Source of the DNA: Spraguea lophii
Lineage: Eukaryota > Microsporidia > Spragueidae
Direction: 5' to 3'
DNA: 64,000 nucleotides
Assembly (NCBI GenBank): GCA_001887945.1
Contig: LDOQ01000276.1
Span: 1 to 64,000 of the forward strand
Shown here: positions 40,575 to 52,200 of the stretch, piece after piece
Layout of the letters: every line of letters begins with the position of its first letter
Position numbering within the stretch: the stretch's first letter is position 1
Notes under the pieces: model-generated
What the model was told of the DNA's origin: nothing
The model's database searches: none
Seen by the model: only the letters and a program-made list of their open reading frames with translations
Translations under genes and position numbers: made by a program

Positions 40575-42896
40575 TTAACGCATGGTATCTATTTCTTTTA
40601 AAAAATCATTAAAGTTTTCTAAATACATATTATTTTCATCATTATTAAAATATATGTTTTTAATTTCAACTCTTTCTTCTTCTGTACATTCCAATATAAC
40701 TTTTATTATAAAATCATAACATTTCATTTTTTTACTTTTTAAGTATTTCCTACTAATTAAAAATATCATGATTATCATAAAATGAAATTTACTCGTATTA
40801 TTTCTATTTATCTTCATATTATCTTTATTTTTATTAATTATCTTATTTAATTCTGGAATATAATCATTTTTGATACAAATATATGAAATACTATAAATTA
40901 TTAATCTCTGTGTTATTTTAAAATCTTTTTTTCCTAAAATAGATACAATACACATTAAATAATCAAATATTGATATAATATTTCTTTTTGAAAAACCATC
41001 ACTAATACAACTTAAAAGAACAAAGATATGTGGATTAAGCACTTTAATTTCTGATAAACGTTGGAATAACGATACAATAATCTTTTCTTTATTTTTACAG
41101 TATCTCATTAAATAATCTAAAATAATATTTCTTCTCTTAGAAATTATATTGTTATTTAGACACTCTATATTAAAAAGATAAAGATCTATTATTATATCAT
41201 GGTTAACGATATTATATTTTTTAATTGTAATATTCTTTTTATAACTGTTTTGAGTTTTCTTGTCATATTTCTCTTTTTCTGAATTATTAATAGTAATTTC
41301 TGGAAGAGGTTGTTTTGAACAAATATCTTTTTCTTGATCATTCAATTCTGTATTGTTTTCTTGATAATTTAATTTTGTATTGCTTTCTTGATAATTCAAT
41401 TCTGTATTGTTTTTTTCATTAATATTATTTATAAATTCACTAACATAATTATCATCATCAGATTTTTTACAAATTATTTTTTCTCTATTTTTTATGTTTT
41501 TATATTGTTGAATTAATTTAAAAGTGAATAATGTTAATTCTTCTTGTTTATTATATTTTGCTAATTGTTTTATAAACAATCTTATATTTGGAAATTTATT
41601 ATTTGTAACAAAATCTATAGAATAAATTATTCTTTTCTCATCTACAATAAGTGGAGTTATCATATTAAAATCTACCATATTTAAAATTACATTTGTATTT
41701 TGTATTAAATTTAAACCTTCTGTACCATTTTCTAAATCTCTGTATAAAGATTGTGTATTAAAACTTATTTTCATTATATTATCAGTGCTTAAATCTGGAA
41801 GTTCTTTATTATTATCTTCTAAAAGTATATCTAATAGTTCATATTTATATGAAATAAATTTATTATACATAAAATACCATTCTTTTGTATTAATTCCTTC
41901 TATTTTACATATATAAATCTTTTCTATTATTTTATACATTTCAATATAATCATACATTCTACTACCTAATCTATAAGAAAATTTATAAAATATTGTTATT
42001 AATCTGATTGTTGATACTAAAACTACTATATCTTCTAATAAACTAGATCTAATATATGATATATCACAATTTTTATCACTATTATATTCAACTATATATT
42101 CAAGATTATTATAACAATCTGTAAATATACCATATGCAATATTTAACATTTTAGTATCTTTAAAATTTATTTCTGTGATATTTTCTATTGTATCAAGAAG
42201 TAACACAGTTTCTTTGAAGCTTATAAAATTAAAATTATTTGAATCATAAAATATATGTACTAGATAACTTAATAATGATGTTGTATATTCTTCTTTTTTA
42301 ATAATATACCTTGGTGCACAAACAACAAGTGCTTTTAATATTTTGCTGCAAGAAATTATATTATTTTCTACTATATTTTCTGATGCATATGTAGAAATAC
42401 GTTTAAAAACAGGAAATAGATTTTGAAATACTAATTTCTCATTATCAAGTAATTTCATTATCAAAAATAATTCATTATATTCATATTCTTCTTTTAATAC
42501 TGTAATACAAATATTTCTGTAATATTTGTATATATCAGAATAATTAAAACATTTTTTTAGCTCTGTTATAAATTTTTCATTTAAATCAAAAAGAGAAAAA
42601 AATCGTATGGCCAATTTAACGTCTACTGAATTGTCTAAGTGGTGCAAAATAGATAAACATATCTTTTTGTCTTTATTTATAAGACAATCTTCTTTATATT
42701 TTTTAATCGGTTGATATAATGTTTTAAGGATATTGTTATCTATATATTTGTATGATATATTTATTTTTGTTAATAAAAAAATAGAGAAATAGTAGTTATC
42801 TTTTTTTATAAAATTTTTTAGCTTTACTTTAAAGACCTCTTCTTCAATGTCAGCAGGAAAATATTGTTTTAAATCATCATCATATATTTTTATCAT
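40575..42896 (-). CDS. Hypothetical alpha-helical protein, 773 aa
   Basis: Not recognised. It is almost wholly helical, without membrane segments or signal. It contains Lys/Asn-rich linkers and three tandem 10-residue repeats (NTELNYQE type, about residues 495-530) that split an N-terminal helical array (1-470) from a C-terminal one (about 575-770). The layout suggests a HEAT-like or scaffold protein, for example of a ribosome-assembly or transport complex, but nothing specific supports that. It sits between the Edc4-like gene and RPT1, all on the minus strand. No CCC/GGG motif is near the ATG. Confidence 0.6.
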   Translation of the reverse strand: MIKIYDDDLKQYFPADIEEEVFKVKLKNFIKKDNYYFSIFLLTKINISYKYIDNNILKTLYQPIKKYKEDCLINKDKKICLSILHHLDNSVDVKLAIRFFSLFDLNEKFITELKKCFNYSDIYKYYRNICITVLKEEYEYNELFLIMKLLDNEKLVFQNLFPVFKRISTYASENIVENNIISCSKILKALVVCAPRYIIKKEEYTTSLLSYLVHIFYDSNNFNFISFKETVLLLDTIENITEINFKDTKMLNIAYGIFTDCYNNLEYIVEYNSDKNCDISYIRSSLLEDIVVLVSTIRLITIFYKFSYRLGSRMYDYIEMYKIIEKIYICKIEGINTKEWYFMYNKFISYKYELLDILLEDNNKELPDLSTDNIMKISFNTQSLYRDLENGTEGLNLIQNTNVILNMVDFNMITPLIVDEKRIIYSIDFVTNNKFPNIRLFIKQLAKYNKQEELTLFTFKLIQQYKNIKNREKIICKKSDDDNYVSEFINNINEKNNTELNYQESNTKLNYQENNTELNDQEKDICSKQPLPEITINNSEKEKYDKKTQNSYKKNITIKKYNIVNHDIIIDLYLFNIECLNNNIISKRRNIILDYLMRYCKNKEKIIVSLFQRLSEIKVLNPHIFVLLSCISDGFSKRNIISIFDYLMCIVSILGKKDFKITQRLIIYSISYICIKNDYIPELNKIINKNKDNMKINRNNTSKFHFMIIMIFLISRKYLKSKKMKCYDFIIKVILECTEEERVEIKNIYFNNDENNMYLENFNDFLKEIDTMR

Positions 42897-43027
42897 AAAA
42901 AATCAATAGAAATTTTTTATAAACTAGGAAAATATTATTGGTGACGAATTAAAATATTTTATCTTTTTAAAAAAAATGATAATTGGTTAAAGATTAAAAT
43001 AAATACATTTTTATATTTCTTAATCAT

Positions 43028-44263
43028 TTAATTATAAGTCATATACTTTGGTGTAGAAGAGAATTGAGCATAACCTCTTATAACCTTATCGATTGCTTTA
43101 AGAAAATCTTTTTCTGTCGCAATTTTTCTTTTATCACGTATAGCAAACATACCAGCTTCAGTACAAACACTTCTAAGTTCAGCTCCTGTTGCATTAGGAC
43201 ACAATCTTGCTATTAATTCATAACGTATACCCTTTTCAACACTCATAGTTCTTGTATGTATTTTTAGAATAGTTGTTCTTCCTTCTATATCCGGTACTGA
43301 GAATTCTATTTTTCTATCTAATCTTCCTGGTCTAAGCAATGCTGGATCAAGAGTATCAGGTCTATTGGTTGCCATTAGTATTTTTACATTACCCCTAGGA
43401 TCAAAACCATCAAGTTGGTTTATTAATTCTAACATGGTTCTTTGTACTTCATTATCTGAAGAATCTTCAAATCTTGTTCCTCCGAATGCATCTACTTCAT
43501 CAAAAAATATAATAGCCGTTTTCTTAGATTTGGCAAGAGTAAAAATTTCTCTAACCATTCTTGCTCCTTCACCCACATATTTCTGAACTAGCTCAGAACC
43601 AATAACTCTAATAAATGTTGCATCTGTTCTATTAGCAACTGCACGTGCCAAAAGAGTTTTTCCTGTACCAGGAGGACCATATAAAAGAACACCTTTAGGT
43701 GGATCTATTCCCAAAGTTATAAATTTCTCTGGCTCCATAAGAGGTAACTCAACTACTTCTTTAATTTTCCTAATTTCTTCTTTACATCCACCAATATCAT
43801 CATATGTTACATCTGGTCTTTCTTCAACCTGCATCATTGTTACAGAAGCATCTATTTTTCTAGGTAATGGTTTTATTATCTGGTATTTTTGTCTATCAAC
43901 ACCAACCCTAATTCCTTCTTCCAAAATAACATTATCACCCACTCTTTTCCCTTTCGTAACAATAAATTTAGCTATTTGTCTTAAACTTATCATATATTTA
44001 CCATTGGGTAATATTTTACAAATTTTAGCTACTTGCAAAGGTTGTTCTTGATTCATACGATTTCTATCTGCTACAAGATCCCAACAACTATGTGGAGCAA
44101 CACCAGTTTCTTCCTCTCTAGTTCCTAATTTTACATCAATATTTCCTGATATTTGAGATATCTTCTTCTCTATATCATTTATTTCTTCTTTATAAATATT
44201 CTCTCCGTGACTAAGAATACTTTTTAAAAGCTTATCGTCTATAGGAATAATCTTTTCAGACAT
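43028..44263 (-). CDS. RPT1: 26S proteasome regulatory ATPase Rpt1
   Basis: 411 aa. The order is an N-terminal helix, an OB domain, and AAA with Walker A GPPGTGKT (196-203), Walker B IIFFDEVD (251-258) and arginine fingers in [10 protein letters not shown]. Rpt1-specific stretches are [64 protein letters not shown] and the end [11 protein letters not shown]. It pairs with Rpt2 in the ATPase ring of the 19S particle. CCCC lies 3 nt before the ATG on the gene strand. Sequence is close to full length and intact. Confidence 0.95.
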   Translation of the reverse strand: MSEKIIPIDDKLLKSILSHGENIYKEEINDIEKKISQISGNIDVKLGTREEETGVAPHSCWDLVADRNRMNQEQPLQVAKICKILPNGKYMISLRQIAKFIVTKGKRVGDNVILEEGIRVGVDRQKYQIIKPLPRKIDASVTMMQVEERPDVTYDDIGGCKEEIRKIKEVVELPLMEPEKFITLGIDPPKGVLLYGPPGTGKTLLARAVANRTDATFIRVIGSELVQKYVGEGARMVREIFTLAKSKKTAIIFFDEVDAFGGTRFEDSSDNEVQRTMLELINQLDGFDPRGNVKILMATNRPDTLDPALLRPGRLDRKIEFSVPDIEGRTTILKIHTRTMSVEKGIRYELIARLCPNATGAELRSVCTEAGMFAIRDKRKIATEKDFLKAIDKVIRGYAQFSSTPKYMTYN

Positions 44264-44884
44264 TAGGGGTATTTGTTTTCTAAATTAAATTATCATACTT
44301 TAAAAATTATATCAAACACTGTTTATTTTTGTTACCATTGTTTAAAATTCAAGATTGATAGTTTAAAATAAACAATGTACCTGTCAGTTTTGTATCGTAA
44401 GAAAAAAAATATTATTTTTTGAATAAAACGTACTTAATTTATAAAAAGACATAATATTTTAAGCAATATTTTTATTCGTAACTCAAGAGAATTTCATGTC
44501 CTTCTCTTCTTCTTTTAGATTCTAAACAAATAAAAGATATTTTATTTTTTATTTATATTTTTTTATTAAAACTTATTTTTGCACGTATAACACCATAATA
44601 TCATTACTTTTTTAAGAAATGTTAGGTATATTTAATTAAATACCAACTTTGTGGTAAATAGATCTTATAAAAAATTACATTATATTTATAAAGATTTCCA
44701 ATCTTTTGCAACCTATATCAGCTTGATTTTTTTTATTTCTTAAAATTATTTAAGCTGTATTTGTTAAATATTAAGTGGATATACTAACCTAATACAGGAT
44801 TATTATGTATCGCGGATTGGGGATGGGATATGTTAATTCCACGTAAACCCATATTTAATATTTGGTTTTTCATAGTATTATATT
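44264..44884. other. AT-rich spacer
   Basis: No gene, RNA or repeat recognised ahead of the composite SINE. Confidence 0.4.
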
Positions 44885-44898
44885 AGTTTATTAAGTAA
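44885..44898. repeat. Target-site duplication, left copy (14 bp)
   Basis: AGTTTATTAAGTAA here is repeated perfectly at 45961-45974, so the duplication spans the whole 1.06-kb composite and not only the inner SINE. Confidence 0.85.
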
Positions 44899-45324
44899 TT
44901 TTTTTTACGAATGAAACTTTTATTTATCAAAGCTTCCTGGCCGGTTGCGGCCTACATGGTCTGTGACCTTCGGTTCCTCGAGCGACATTAAACTTGTACT
45001 AACTGGTTTCGCTACAGATATGCATTAATCTCATCTTACCTTATGCTCCAGAGTGTTAGGATTTTGCGTATGGTGCGCGTCGCCGCCCCCACTTCCAGCT
45101 CTTAAGGAATTCCCAGCCTCTTTCGTTGCATAGTATTGGCCGAGTCACTAATCAATACAGGGATTGCAACTACATCAGCTAAACACTACTTTAATCTAGT
45201 AGCGGGGCCGTCATACAAAGCACAGCTATGCTGTGCTATCGAAACCTCACCCACTCAACAACCTTTTTCTTCTCTTCTGCATTTATTATTATTTTTTATT
45301 TTTTTTTTGTTTTGAAAACTTTTT

Positions 45325-45397
45325 CTGGATGAGGGATTCGAACCCGCCAGGCTTGGGGTTTGGTTACCACCCCACGACCACTGGGCCAGGCGGGACT
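45325..45397 (-). mobile_element. Inner SINE tRNA-like head (pol III A and B boxes)
   Basis: On the minus strand: A box TGGCCCAGTGG and B box GGTTCGAATCC, about 40 nt apart, as in tRNA genes. The acceptor ends do not pair, so it is a tRNA-derived promoter head and not a working tRNA. The same sequence recurs at 1698-1757, 45888-45959 and, decayed, at 46505-46572. Confidence 0.8.
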
Positions 45398-45398
45398 C

Positions 45399-45680
45399 TG
45401 TTCTCTTTATAGCTCCAAAAATCCAAGTTCCATCAATCCTACAATCTTTATTGTATTATCTATTACCGAATTTTGATTCTTTAATTTCTACATTGACATC
45501 TTTCCCACCTAATTTAATATTTTTATGTATTTTAATACAATTTTTTATTGTTTTTGTTTTTACGTTATATAATAATATAATACACTTGTTACTTACTAAA
45601 ATATTATATATTATTGAAATAACTTTATCACAAGCTAGTTTTGAATTAAAAAAAGTTTTTAATAATAAAAATTTTGGTTT
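45399..45680 (-). pseudogene. Merlin / ISXO2-type DDE transposase relic
   Basis: One minus-strand frame reads KLGGKDVNVEIKESKFGNR, a stop, then YNKDCRIDGTWIFGAIKRTESR, preceded by about 55 further codons. The IGG..V.VEIDESKFG..KYN.G....G.W.FG...R..S pattern is the catalytic region of ISXO2-like (Merlin) transposases. The first catalytic Asp is Lys here (VEIKES) and a stop follows FGNR, so it is dead. The relic ends exactly where the inner SINE head begins, so the SINE truncated or captured it. Confidence 0.65.
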
Positions 45681-45887
45681 TTATACATTTTATTATAATT
45701 TTAATATTTTTTACAATGCTCCTCCGGTAAAGCAGTGCATACACACTATTATAGTTGTTTTTCTTCTATGAATATGGTTTTAAAACACTCTAATACCATT
45801 CCTTTTTGTTTGTTATCACAAGTGTAAAAAAAAATTTAATTTCTTTCAAAAGGGTATATTGTAGGTATCTGAGCTCCAATTTTTTTT

Positions 45888-45959
45888 CTGGATGAGGGAT
45901 TCGAACCCGCCAGGCTTGGGGTTTGGTTACCACCACACGACCACTGGGCCAGGCGGACT
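45888..45959 (-). mobile_element. Outer SINE tRNA-like head
   Basis: Almost identical to the inner head (one-base loss at the 5' end, one C/A change). It is followed on the minus strand by A residues instead of the SINE body. It marks the 5' end of the composite and abuts the 14-bp duplication. Confidence 0.75.
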
Positions 45960-45960
45960 A

Positions 45961-45974
45961 AGTTTATTAAGTAA
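45961..45974. repeat. Target-site duplication, right copy (14 bp)
   Basis: Perfect repeat of 44885-44898. Confidence 0.85.
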
Positions 45975-46169
45975 ATAATAAAAAATACATCCATAAGATT
46001 ACCCAAGTATTATAATGTAACAACGACGTCTTCATATAAATACGTTATATTATACTATTATCTTTCTTTTTTATCTTCAAAATATCTAGAATTGACTTTC
46101 AAATATTTTTGGAATACTATGATTATTTTTTTCAAATAACATTTTAATTATTATCAAAACGCACTAACT

Positions 46170-46572
46170 AATGAGGTCTACTATAATTGAGATTATTTGT
46201 TCCTTAAAGCACAAGTAGCTTGTATTACCAATGTCGTTACATATATATATATCAATCCTATCCCATCTTATACTTTAGAATATTAGGGCTTTACATATGG
46301 TACACACTACGCCTTCCATTAATCTTGATGAAATTATAACCCTCTTCCTTGCATAATATTGGTTAATTCATTAATTAATATAGTAAATGAAACTGCACCA
46401 GTTAAACTTTACTCTAATTTAGTAGTTCGGCCATTGTACAAGAAATAATCAAATTACGTTATCGAATCCACATTTACCCAATTTTTTTATTTTAAAAACT
46501 TTTTAGGCGAAGGTCTCGAACCCGCCATGCCTGGGATTTAGTCATCACCGCATTGCCACTCGACAAACCGAT
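46170..46572 (-). mobile_element. Old, nearly full-length SINE
   Basis: Decayed but ordered match to the SINE from just inside the LINE-like tail (about 46172) through the body ('cttatactttagaatattagggctttacatatggtacac') to the tRNA-like head (46505-46572, 'gtctcgaacccgccatgcctggg'). Heavily substituted, so much older than the adjacent composite. Confidence 0.7.
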
Positions 46573-46752
46573 ATTTCAAAGATCATTATATCACAAATTT
46601 TTAACAAAAAATACTTTACCTGTAGGGATTAAACAAAATAATTAAAAATATAACGATAATGGAATAATAATAATATATTTTTAATTAACTAATTCTTATT
46701 AAAAAAATGTATGACAAATCTTATAAATTCAAATAAATAAAAATTTTTATTT

Positions 46753-47775
46753 TTATCTCAAAAATATCCTCCTAGCAACAAAATTATCATCCTCTTCTCT
46801 TTTTTTATTTTCTTTTATTTTCCATAATTTCAGAGACTGGTCAAGAGATGCTGTTGCTAATATATTTTTGGGTAAATAGTATGCTGAGTATAAAACTCTA
46901 CTATTATGAATTCTTTTTTCTGCAACCATTCCTAAATTCTTCGACTTCCATTCAATCATTGAATTTCCAGCATATCCGTGCGTTGTAATCATATTCATAT
47001 TTTCAAGAAAATGAACATCGCATATCTGAGAATTCGTATGTCTTTCAGCTATTTTGTCAAAGCTTCTTACATCCCACGATATAAGTCTCTTATCATATAA
47101 TCCACCTCCTGTTACTAGATTGATTGGATTCCATGGACAAAATTTCAAAGCTTTCACAGTTCCTTTATGTTCTGAAAGTGTTCTTAATTTTCTATTATAC
47201 CTGAAATCATATATTGAAACATTTTCTCTCGAATTACTAAATGCAAAATAATTAAGGTTATTTTCTGTGAAAGATATTATTTCTCCATAATCATTATTTT
47301 CATTTGATGTTAAAAATTCCGAACATTTTAGATTTTGCCTTAAATCGTGTTGTAAAATTTTTCCGTTATTAAAACCCATAATTACACCATTTTTTGACTT
47401 TTTTATGACAGGTATGCGTCCATGTGTAAATCTATGACAATCTTCCATTTTCTTTGTTTCCCTGTCAAATTTTAAAACATACCCATTTTGTGTACCAACA
47501 AAAATTTTATCATCTATATATTTGACTGCAGAAGCATATCCTAAATTATTTAAAGAAAAACGATTAATATTATCTTTATCTTTTATAATAAAAACATGCT
47601 GGTCAAAGCCTATTAATGTTTCATTTCCACATGTATCCAATACATTTAAATAATAATCATCCATAATCCTCGGTATTTTAATTGATGATTCCAATTCAAC
47701 ACCCATTTGTCCAGAAGTTATTTTTCTGTGAACATATAATTTTTTATTACTCAATTTACATATATATCTTTCCAT
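46753..47775 (-). CDS. Cdc20/Cdh1-type APC/C activator
   Basis: 340 aa, seven-blade WD40. Blades with EHKGTVKALKFCPWNPINLVTGGGLYDKRLISWDV and GYAGNSMIEWKSKNLGMVAE...HNSRVLYSAYYLPKNILATASLDQSLKLWKI follow Cdc20/Fizzy order (CPW..NLLATGGG..D..I..W; G...N....W......V.....H..RVL......D...ASAA.DE.L.LW). The C-terminus ends in ...IFLR, like the Ile-Arg tail that docks on the APC/C. The start MERYICKLS recalls the DRFIPxR C-box region. It recruits substrates to the anaphase-promoting complex. It is shorter than yeast Cdc20 because the N-terminal extension is nearly gone. No CCC motif; AAGGAT precedes the ATG. Confidence 0.75.
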   Translation of the reverse strand: MERYICKLSNKKLYVHRKITSGQMGVELESSIKIPRIMDDYYLNVLDTCGNETLIGFDQHVFIIKDKDNINRFSLNNLGYASAVKYIDDKIFVGTQNGYVLKFDRETKKMEDCHRFTHGRIPVIKKSKNGVIMGFNNGKILQHDLRQNLKCSEFLTSNENNDYGEIISFTENNLNYFAFSNSRENVSIYDFRYNRKLRTLSEHKGTVKALKFCPWNPINLVTGGGLYDKRLISWDVRSFDKIAERHTNSQICDVHFLENMNMITTHGYAGNSMIEWKSKNLGMVAEKRIHNSRVLYSAYYLPKNILATASLDQSLKLWKIKENKKREEDDNFVARRIFLR

Positions 47776-48230
47776 ATCCTTCTATTCTAATTTTATAAAA
47801 TTTATAGAATAATTTAATTATTTTGATGTAAAAATAATTTACTTCTTTTAGAAAAAAATACAAATAAAAAGAAGTAACTGCCGACAATTTATATATTTAA
47901 AAAATGAAAAAACCTGTCTTACCTTGATATGTTAAATTAAATGGTAAATATGTGTGTCAAAAAAAATAAGATTTTTCAATTCTAAAAAATATAATAATTT
48001 AATATGAACTTATAAGTAATTTGTACTTTATACTGATTTTTTTTTATTAGAAGCAACTTTTTAGAAAAATAATTTATTCCTAATTTGTTCAATATATGGT
48101 TACTAAAATATAACATATGTTTTTATATAATTATAATACTTAAAGTTCATATTAGATGACTAATCATTCTCTTAATGTTCAAATAAATAGAAAAAATTTT
48201 AATTTAACAAAAAAATCATTAAATTTAAAT
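47776..48230. other. AT-rich spacer
   Basis: No gene or repeat recognised. Confidence 0.4.
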
Positions 48231-49133
48231 CTATAAAAATTCTTCTATTTTATTTTCATACACCAAATAAACCTTACCACCATATTCTTCTATACTCAAC
48301 AATTTCTTTTTTATATCTTCTTCAATTTCCAAGTTTTGATTTAAAATAAGGATATAATCTTCATATACAATTATTTTGTCATCTAAAATTTTCACACCTC
48401 TTATTTTTCTATTCAAATTTAAAATTTTTTTATTTCTATAGATTTTCATATTAAACATTCCTAAAATAAAGATATCTCCAATATCAAAAGAAATTATTAT
48501 GTCATCCATTTTTATGATAATATTCAATTTTGTATCATATGAATATAATGTTCCATTTTCAAATGATAGATATAATTTATCTTTAACTAAAAGCTTTGTG
48601 CAAATACCATCATTTAAAGGAATTTCTTTTGTTCTCTGAAATTTATCATTATAAAAAAATATTCCATGGATATTTGCTACTACGATCTGATCTAAAAAAA
48701 CAGTACAAACACTAAAAGTTTCTAACTCTAATACGTTTATTATATTTAGAGAATCTTTTATTGAATAATATTTTTCATATGATTTTGTTGCCTCTCCAGA
48801 AATTTCAAGTGAAAAATCATTTGAAATTATTTTTTGCTGGTTAAAAAATAAAGATAACTTATAATTAGTTCTATCTGTTATTTTCATTTCTTTTATAGTA
48901 TCTTGATATATTTTAATATCTTGTATTTTATAAAGCATAGTTTTTCCAACAAGATATATTTCATTGTTATATAAAAACAAATCTAAAAGAGATAGAGAAT
49001 GTATAATTTCTAAGACTTCTTCTTTTTTTTCTGTGTTATAAAATATTATTCTTTTATTTGTAATTATAACTAAAAGATATCCGAAAACTTTAAAGTTTTT
49101 AAATTCTCCAGGAAATCTATAACTAAATTTCAT
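48231..49133 (-). CDS. Hypothetical beta-propeller-like protein, 300 aa
   Basis: Not assigned to a family. Repeating units of three or four short strands (FKVFGYLLVIITNKRIIFYNTE, NNEIYLVGKTMLYKI, DQIVVANIHGIFFYND, KDKLYLSFENGTLYSYDT, DKIIVYEDYILILN, GGKVYLVYENKIEEF) indicate a WD40/propeller-type fold with degenerate blades and no strong WD dipeptides. Soluble, no signal. It shares a 159-bp divergent promoter with SMC4. It could be a small structural subunit of a nuclear or coat complex; not determinable here. Confidence 0.55.
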   Translation of the reverse strand: MKFSYRFPGEFKNFKVFGYLLVIITNKRIIFYNTEKKEEVLEIIHSLSLLDLFLYNNEIYLVGKTMLYKIQDIKIYQDTIKEMKITDRTNYKLSLFFNQQKIISNDFSLEISGEATKSYEKYYSIKDSLNIINVLELETFSVCTVFLDQIVVANIHGIFFYNDKFQRTKEIPLNDGICTKLLVKDKLYLSFENGTLYSYDTKLNIIIKMDDIIISFDIGDIFILGMFNMKIYRNKKILNLNRKIRGVKILDDKIIVYEDYILILNQNLEIEEDIKKKLLSIEEYGGKVYLVYENKIEEFL

Positions 49134-49292
49134 GGATAAAAAATATTTTCTAAGAAAATTAAATAAAAAGATATTTGATTTATTATAATATGTTTAAAAT
49201 ATTCTTAATATAATCAGTTATTAACTATTATTTTTACCTATTTATCTTTACACACATTTTACCTCTTTTTTATGTTTTTTATTTTTATCCTT
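49134..49292. promoter_or_regulatory. Divergent promoter between propeller gene and SMC4
   Basis: 159 bp, AT-rich, between oppositely oriented starts. 'acctcttttt' and 'atcctt' near the SMC4 ATG are weak versions of the start-proximal motif. Confidence 0.4.
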
Positions 49293-52200
49293 ATGGAAGA
49301 AAAAATTCTTATCTCTGAGATAATTTTAGAAAATTTCAAAAGTTATGAAGGTAAACATGTTATAAGTGGTCTTGATAAAAATTTTTCTGCAATAATCGGA
49401 CCAAATGGATCTGGGAAAAGTAATATTATAGATAGCTTACTTTTTTTGTTTGGTTATAGAGCTAAGAAAATGAGACAATCAGTTTCTACTGATCTGATAT
49501 ACAAGGATACAATTAGAAGAGATTATTGTTCGGTTGAAATAATTTTTAAGAAAACTAATGCAAAAATATCATTGAAGAGGAAACTTAGTTTAAATAAAAA
49601 ATCACAGTATTATTTTAATGGCAAAGAAGAAAATATGAGTAAAATAAGAGAGTATATGATGCAGGAAGGTGTTGATTTGGAGAATAATAGATTTTTAATA
49701 CTTCAAGGAGAAATAGAAAATATTAGTATGATGAAGCCTAAAGGTGGTTTATTGGAATATTTAGAAGATATTATAGGATCAAATAGATATATAGAAGAAA
49801 TAGATAGGTTGGAGTGTAATGTTAAAGAAGTTAAAGAAAGCTATGAAGCTAGGAAAACAGAATTTAATTTTTATGAAAAAGAATTTTCGTATGTAGAAAA
49901 TAGAAAGAATGAAAATATAGAAAGTTTTAATATGAGAGTTAAAAATTTAAAAACATCTGAATGCTTGAACAAAACTGAAAATGAAATATATCAAAGAAAA
50001 TTAGTTTTATTAAATACAGAGAGAAAAGATATCGAAAAAGAGATTAAAATATCTGAAGAAAAAAGTGCAGGAAATAATGCTACAATAAATAAAAAGGAAA
50101 AAGAAATACAAAAAATGAAGAATGCTTTACAAAAGATAGAAACTGAATATTTTAATCTAAAAAAGATAATACAAAAATTAGAGAGAGACAATAAACATGA
50201 ATTAGAAAAGAAAAATCAAATGGAGAAAAAAATAATTTCATTGAAAGAAGAAATAGAAGAAGGTAATAATAAACAAAAAATGTATCTTGCGGAAAAAGAA
50301 ATAATGGAAAAAGAAGTGAGAGAAAATAATGAAGAATTAAATGTTCTTAAGAATAAACTTAAAGAAAAATTAGATGAAATAAAAATATTAAATGAAAATA
50401 AAGATGTAAAAAAAATATTAAAAGAAAAAGAAGCTGTTGAAAAGAATGTTATAATATTGATAAAAGAAAAGAATGAGATTTTAAAAGATGAAAATATTTT
50501 CTTAAATGTAATAGATAATATGAAGAAAGAAAAGGATGAGATAAAAAAGAAGTTAGAGTCTGAGAAAGAAAATAAAATAAATATTTTAAATGATAAAAAA
50601 TTAACAATAAATCAAGATGAAAAAATTTCAGTTGATAATGAAAAATACAACGAAGTAATTAAAAATATTGAAAACGAAATAAAAAAACATAAAAATGAAG
50701 TATGTAATTATAAAAAGAGAATAGAAGATATTGGTAATAGAAGTAGAAGTGATAAACAAAAAAATGAAGTTTTCAAAAAGATTAAACACATTGAAGGTGT
50801 TTTAGGAAGACTCGGTGATTTAGGAAATATCGATAAAAAATATGAGCAGGCAGTATTTTCTGCAAGTAAGGCACAAATAAATAATATCGTTGTAGATAAA
50901 ACCAGTACAGCCGAGAAATGTATTGCTGTAATAAAAAGAGAAGGTTTACCCAAAACTACATTTATTATTTTGGATAAGATGAAGCCAATACCGCATTTAC
51001 AAAAAGAAAAAGTTCCTTTTCTGATAGATTTAATTAGCTGTGATGAAATTTATAAAAAATGTTTCTTTTTTGTTTTGAAGGATACACTTATGTGTAAAGA
51101 TGTTGATGAAGCTACAAAACTATCATTTGGTTCGAGTAGAAAGAGGACCGTTACACTTAGTGGAACGCTTATAGAAAAAAGTGGTTTAATGAGTAATTTT
51201 AAAATGTTTGGAAGTTTAGTAAGTAAAGATAAGTTGGAGGCAGAATTAAATAAATTTAATAAAAAGTTGATAACATTTGAAAACGAAAGAAAAATGTTGA
51301 TAGAAAGTTATGAAAGTTTAAAGAAAATTAATTTTTTAAATGAAAAATATAATGAGATTGAATATAAAATAACAGAGAAAGAAAAAGAAGCGAAAAAATT
51401 AAAAAAGAACAAAGAAATAGAAAAGGTGAATAATACAATTAACAAAGAAAAAGAAAAAATTAAAGTATTTGAAAAAAAGCTTAATAGCATACAAGGTTTG
51501 GGAATAAAAAGTAAAAGAGCAGAGGTTGATTTACTTTATGAACAAATTGATTTATTGGAAAGAAGAAATAATGATCTTAAGATTTCGCAAACTTCCGTTT
51601 CTACAGACGATTTGAAAAATAAAGAAAAATTGATTTTAAAGTTAGAGAAAGAATTAAAAAGTGTTGAACATAAAGAATTTACAAATGAAAAGGCAAAATA
51701 TGAAAAAATAGAAGATGAATACAAACAAAAAAACAATGACATTAAAATATACGTGAAAGAGTTAGAGAGCTTAAAAGAAGAGATAGGAACAGAATATCAG
51801 AAATCTGTAGAGCTTGAAACAAAATTTTCAGAGATAAAAGAAGAAATTAAAGATTCTAAAAAAAGACTAGAATCCAATAAAATAGAGCTTGGAAAAATTA
51901 AAGAAGAAGCTAAACAAATAAAATCCATTGGTACAGATGAAATAAAATTTCAAGAAGAAGAAAATATAGATTATAAATCTATTGACATTGAAGAATTAGA
52001 AGATATGGTAGAGAATTATAAAAAAATAATAAAAAGAGAAGAAAAAAAAGTGGACTGGAAAATTTTAGAAGAATACGCACAAAAGAAACAAGAATTCGAT
52101 AGAATAAATAAAAACTTCAATAATTTCAAAAATGAAATGAATAGTAAAATAGATGAATATAATTTATTAAAGGATAAAAGATACACAGAATTTAAAACAG

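Larger units (their letters stand above)
44899..45960 (-). mobile_element. Composite SINE: head - transposase relic - full SINE
   Basis: On the minus strand the unit starts with a tRNA-like head (45959-45888) followed by A residues. About 490 bp of unrelated sequence comes next, including a Merlin/ISXO2 transposase relic (45399-45680). A complete SINE follows (head 45397-45325, body, LINE-like tail, poly-A at about 44900). A perfect 14-bp target-site duplication flanks the outer limits, and none is seen at the inner head. The simplest reading is one retrotransposition of a read-through transcript begun at the outer head. The inner SINE is nearly identical to the 1268-1757 copy. Confidence 0.75.

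Noticed and set aside
43028..44263. Duplicate of the Rpt6 gene at 20.8 kb
   Set aside because: The two differ throughout in family-specific stretches; they are distinct Rpt1 and Rpt6 subunits.
45325..45397. tRNA gene
   Set aside because: A and B boxes are good, but the acceptor arms do not pair, the anticodon loop is abnormal, and the same sequence heads several mobile copies. It is a SINE head.
45451..45771. 106-codon plus-strand frame
   Set aside because: Lies antisense to the Merlin transposase relic inside the composite SINE; no start motif.
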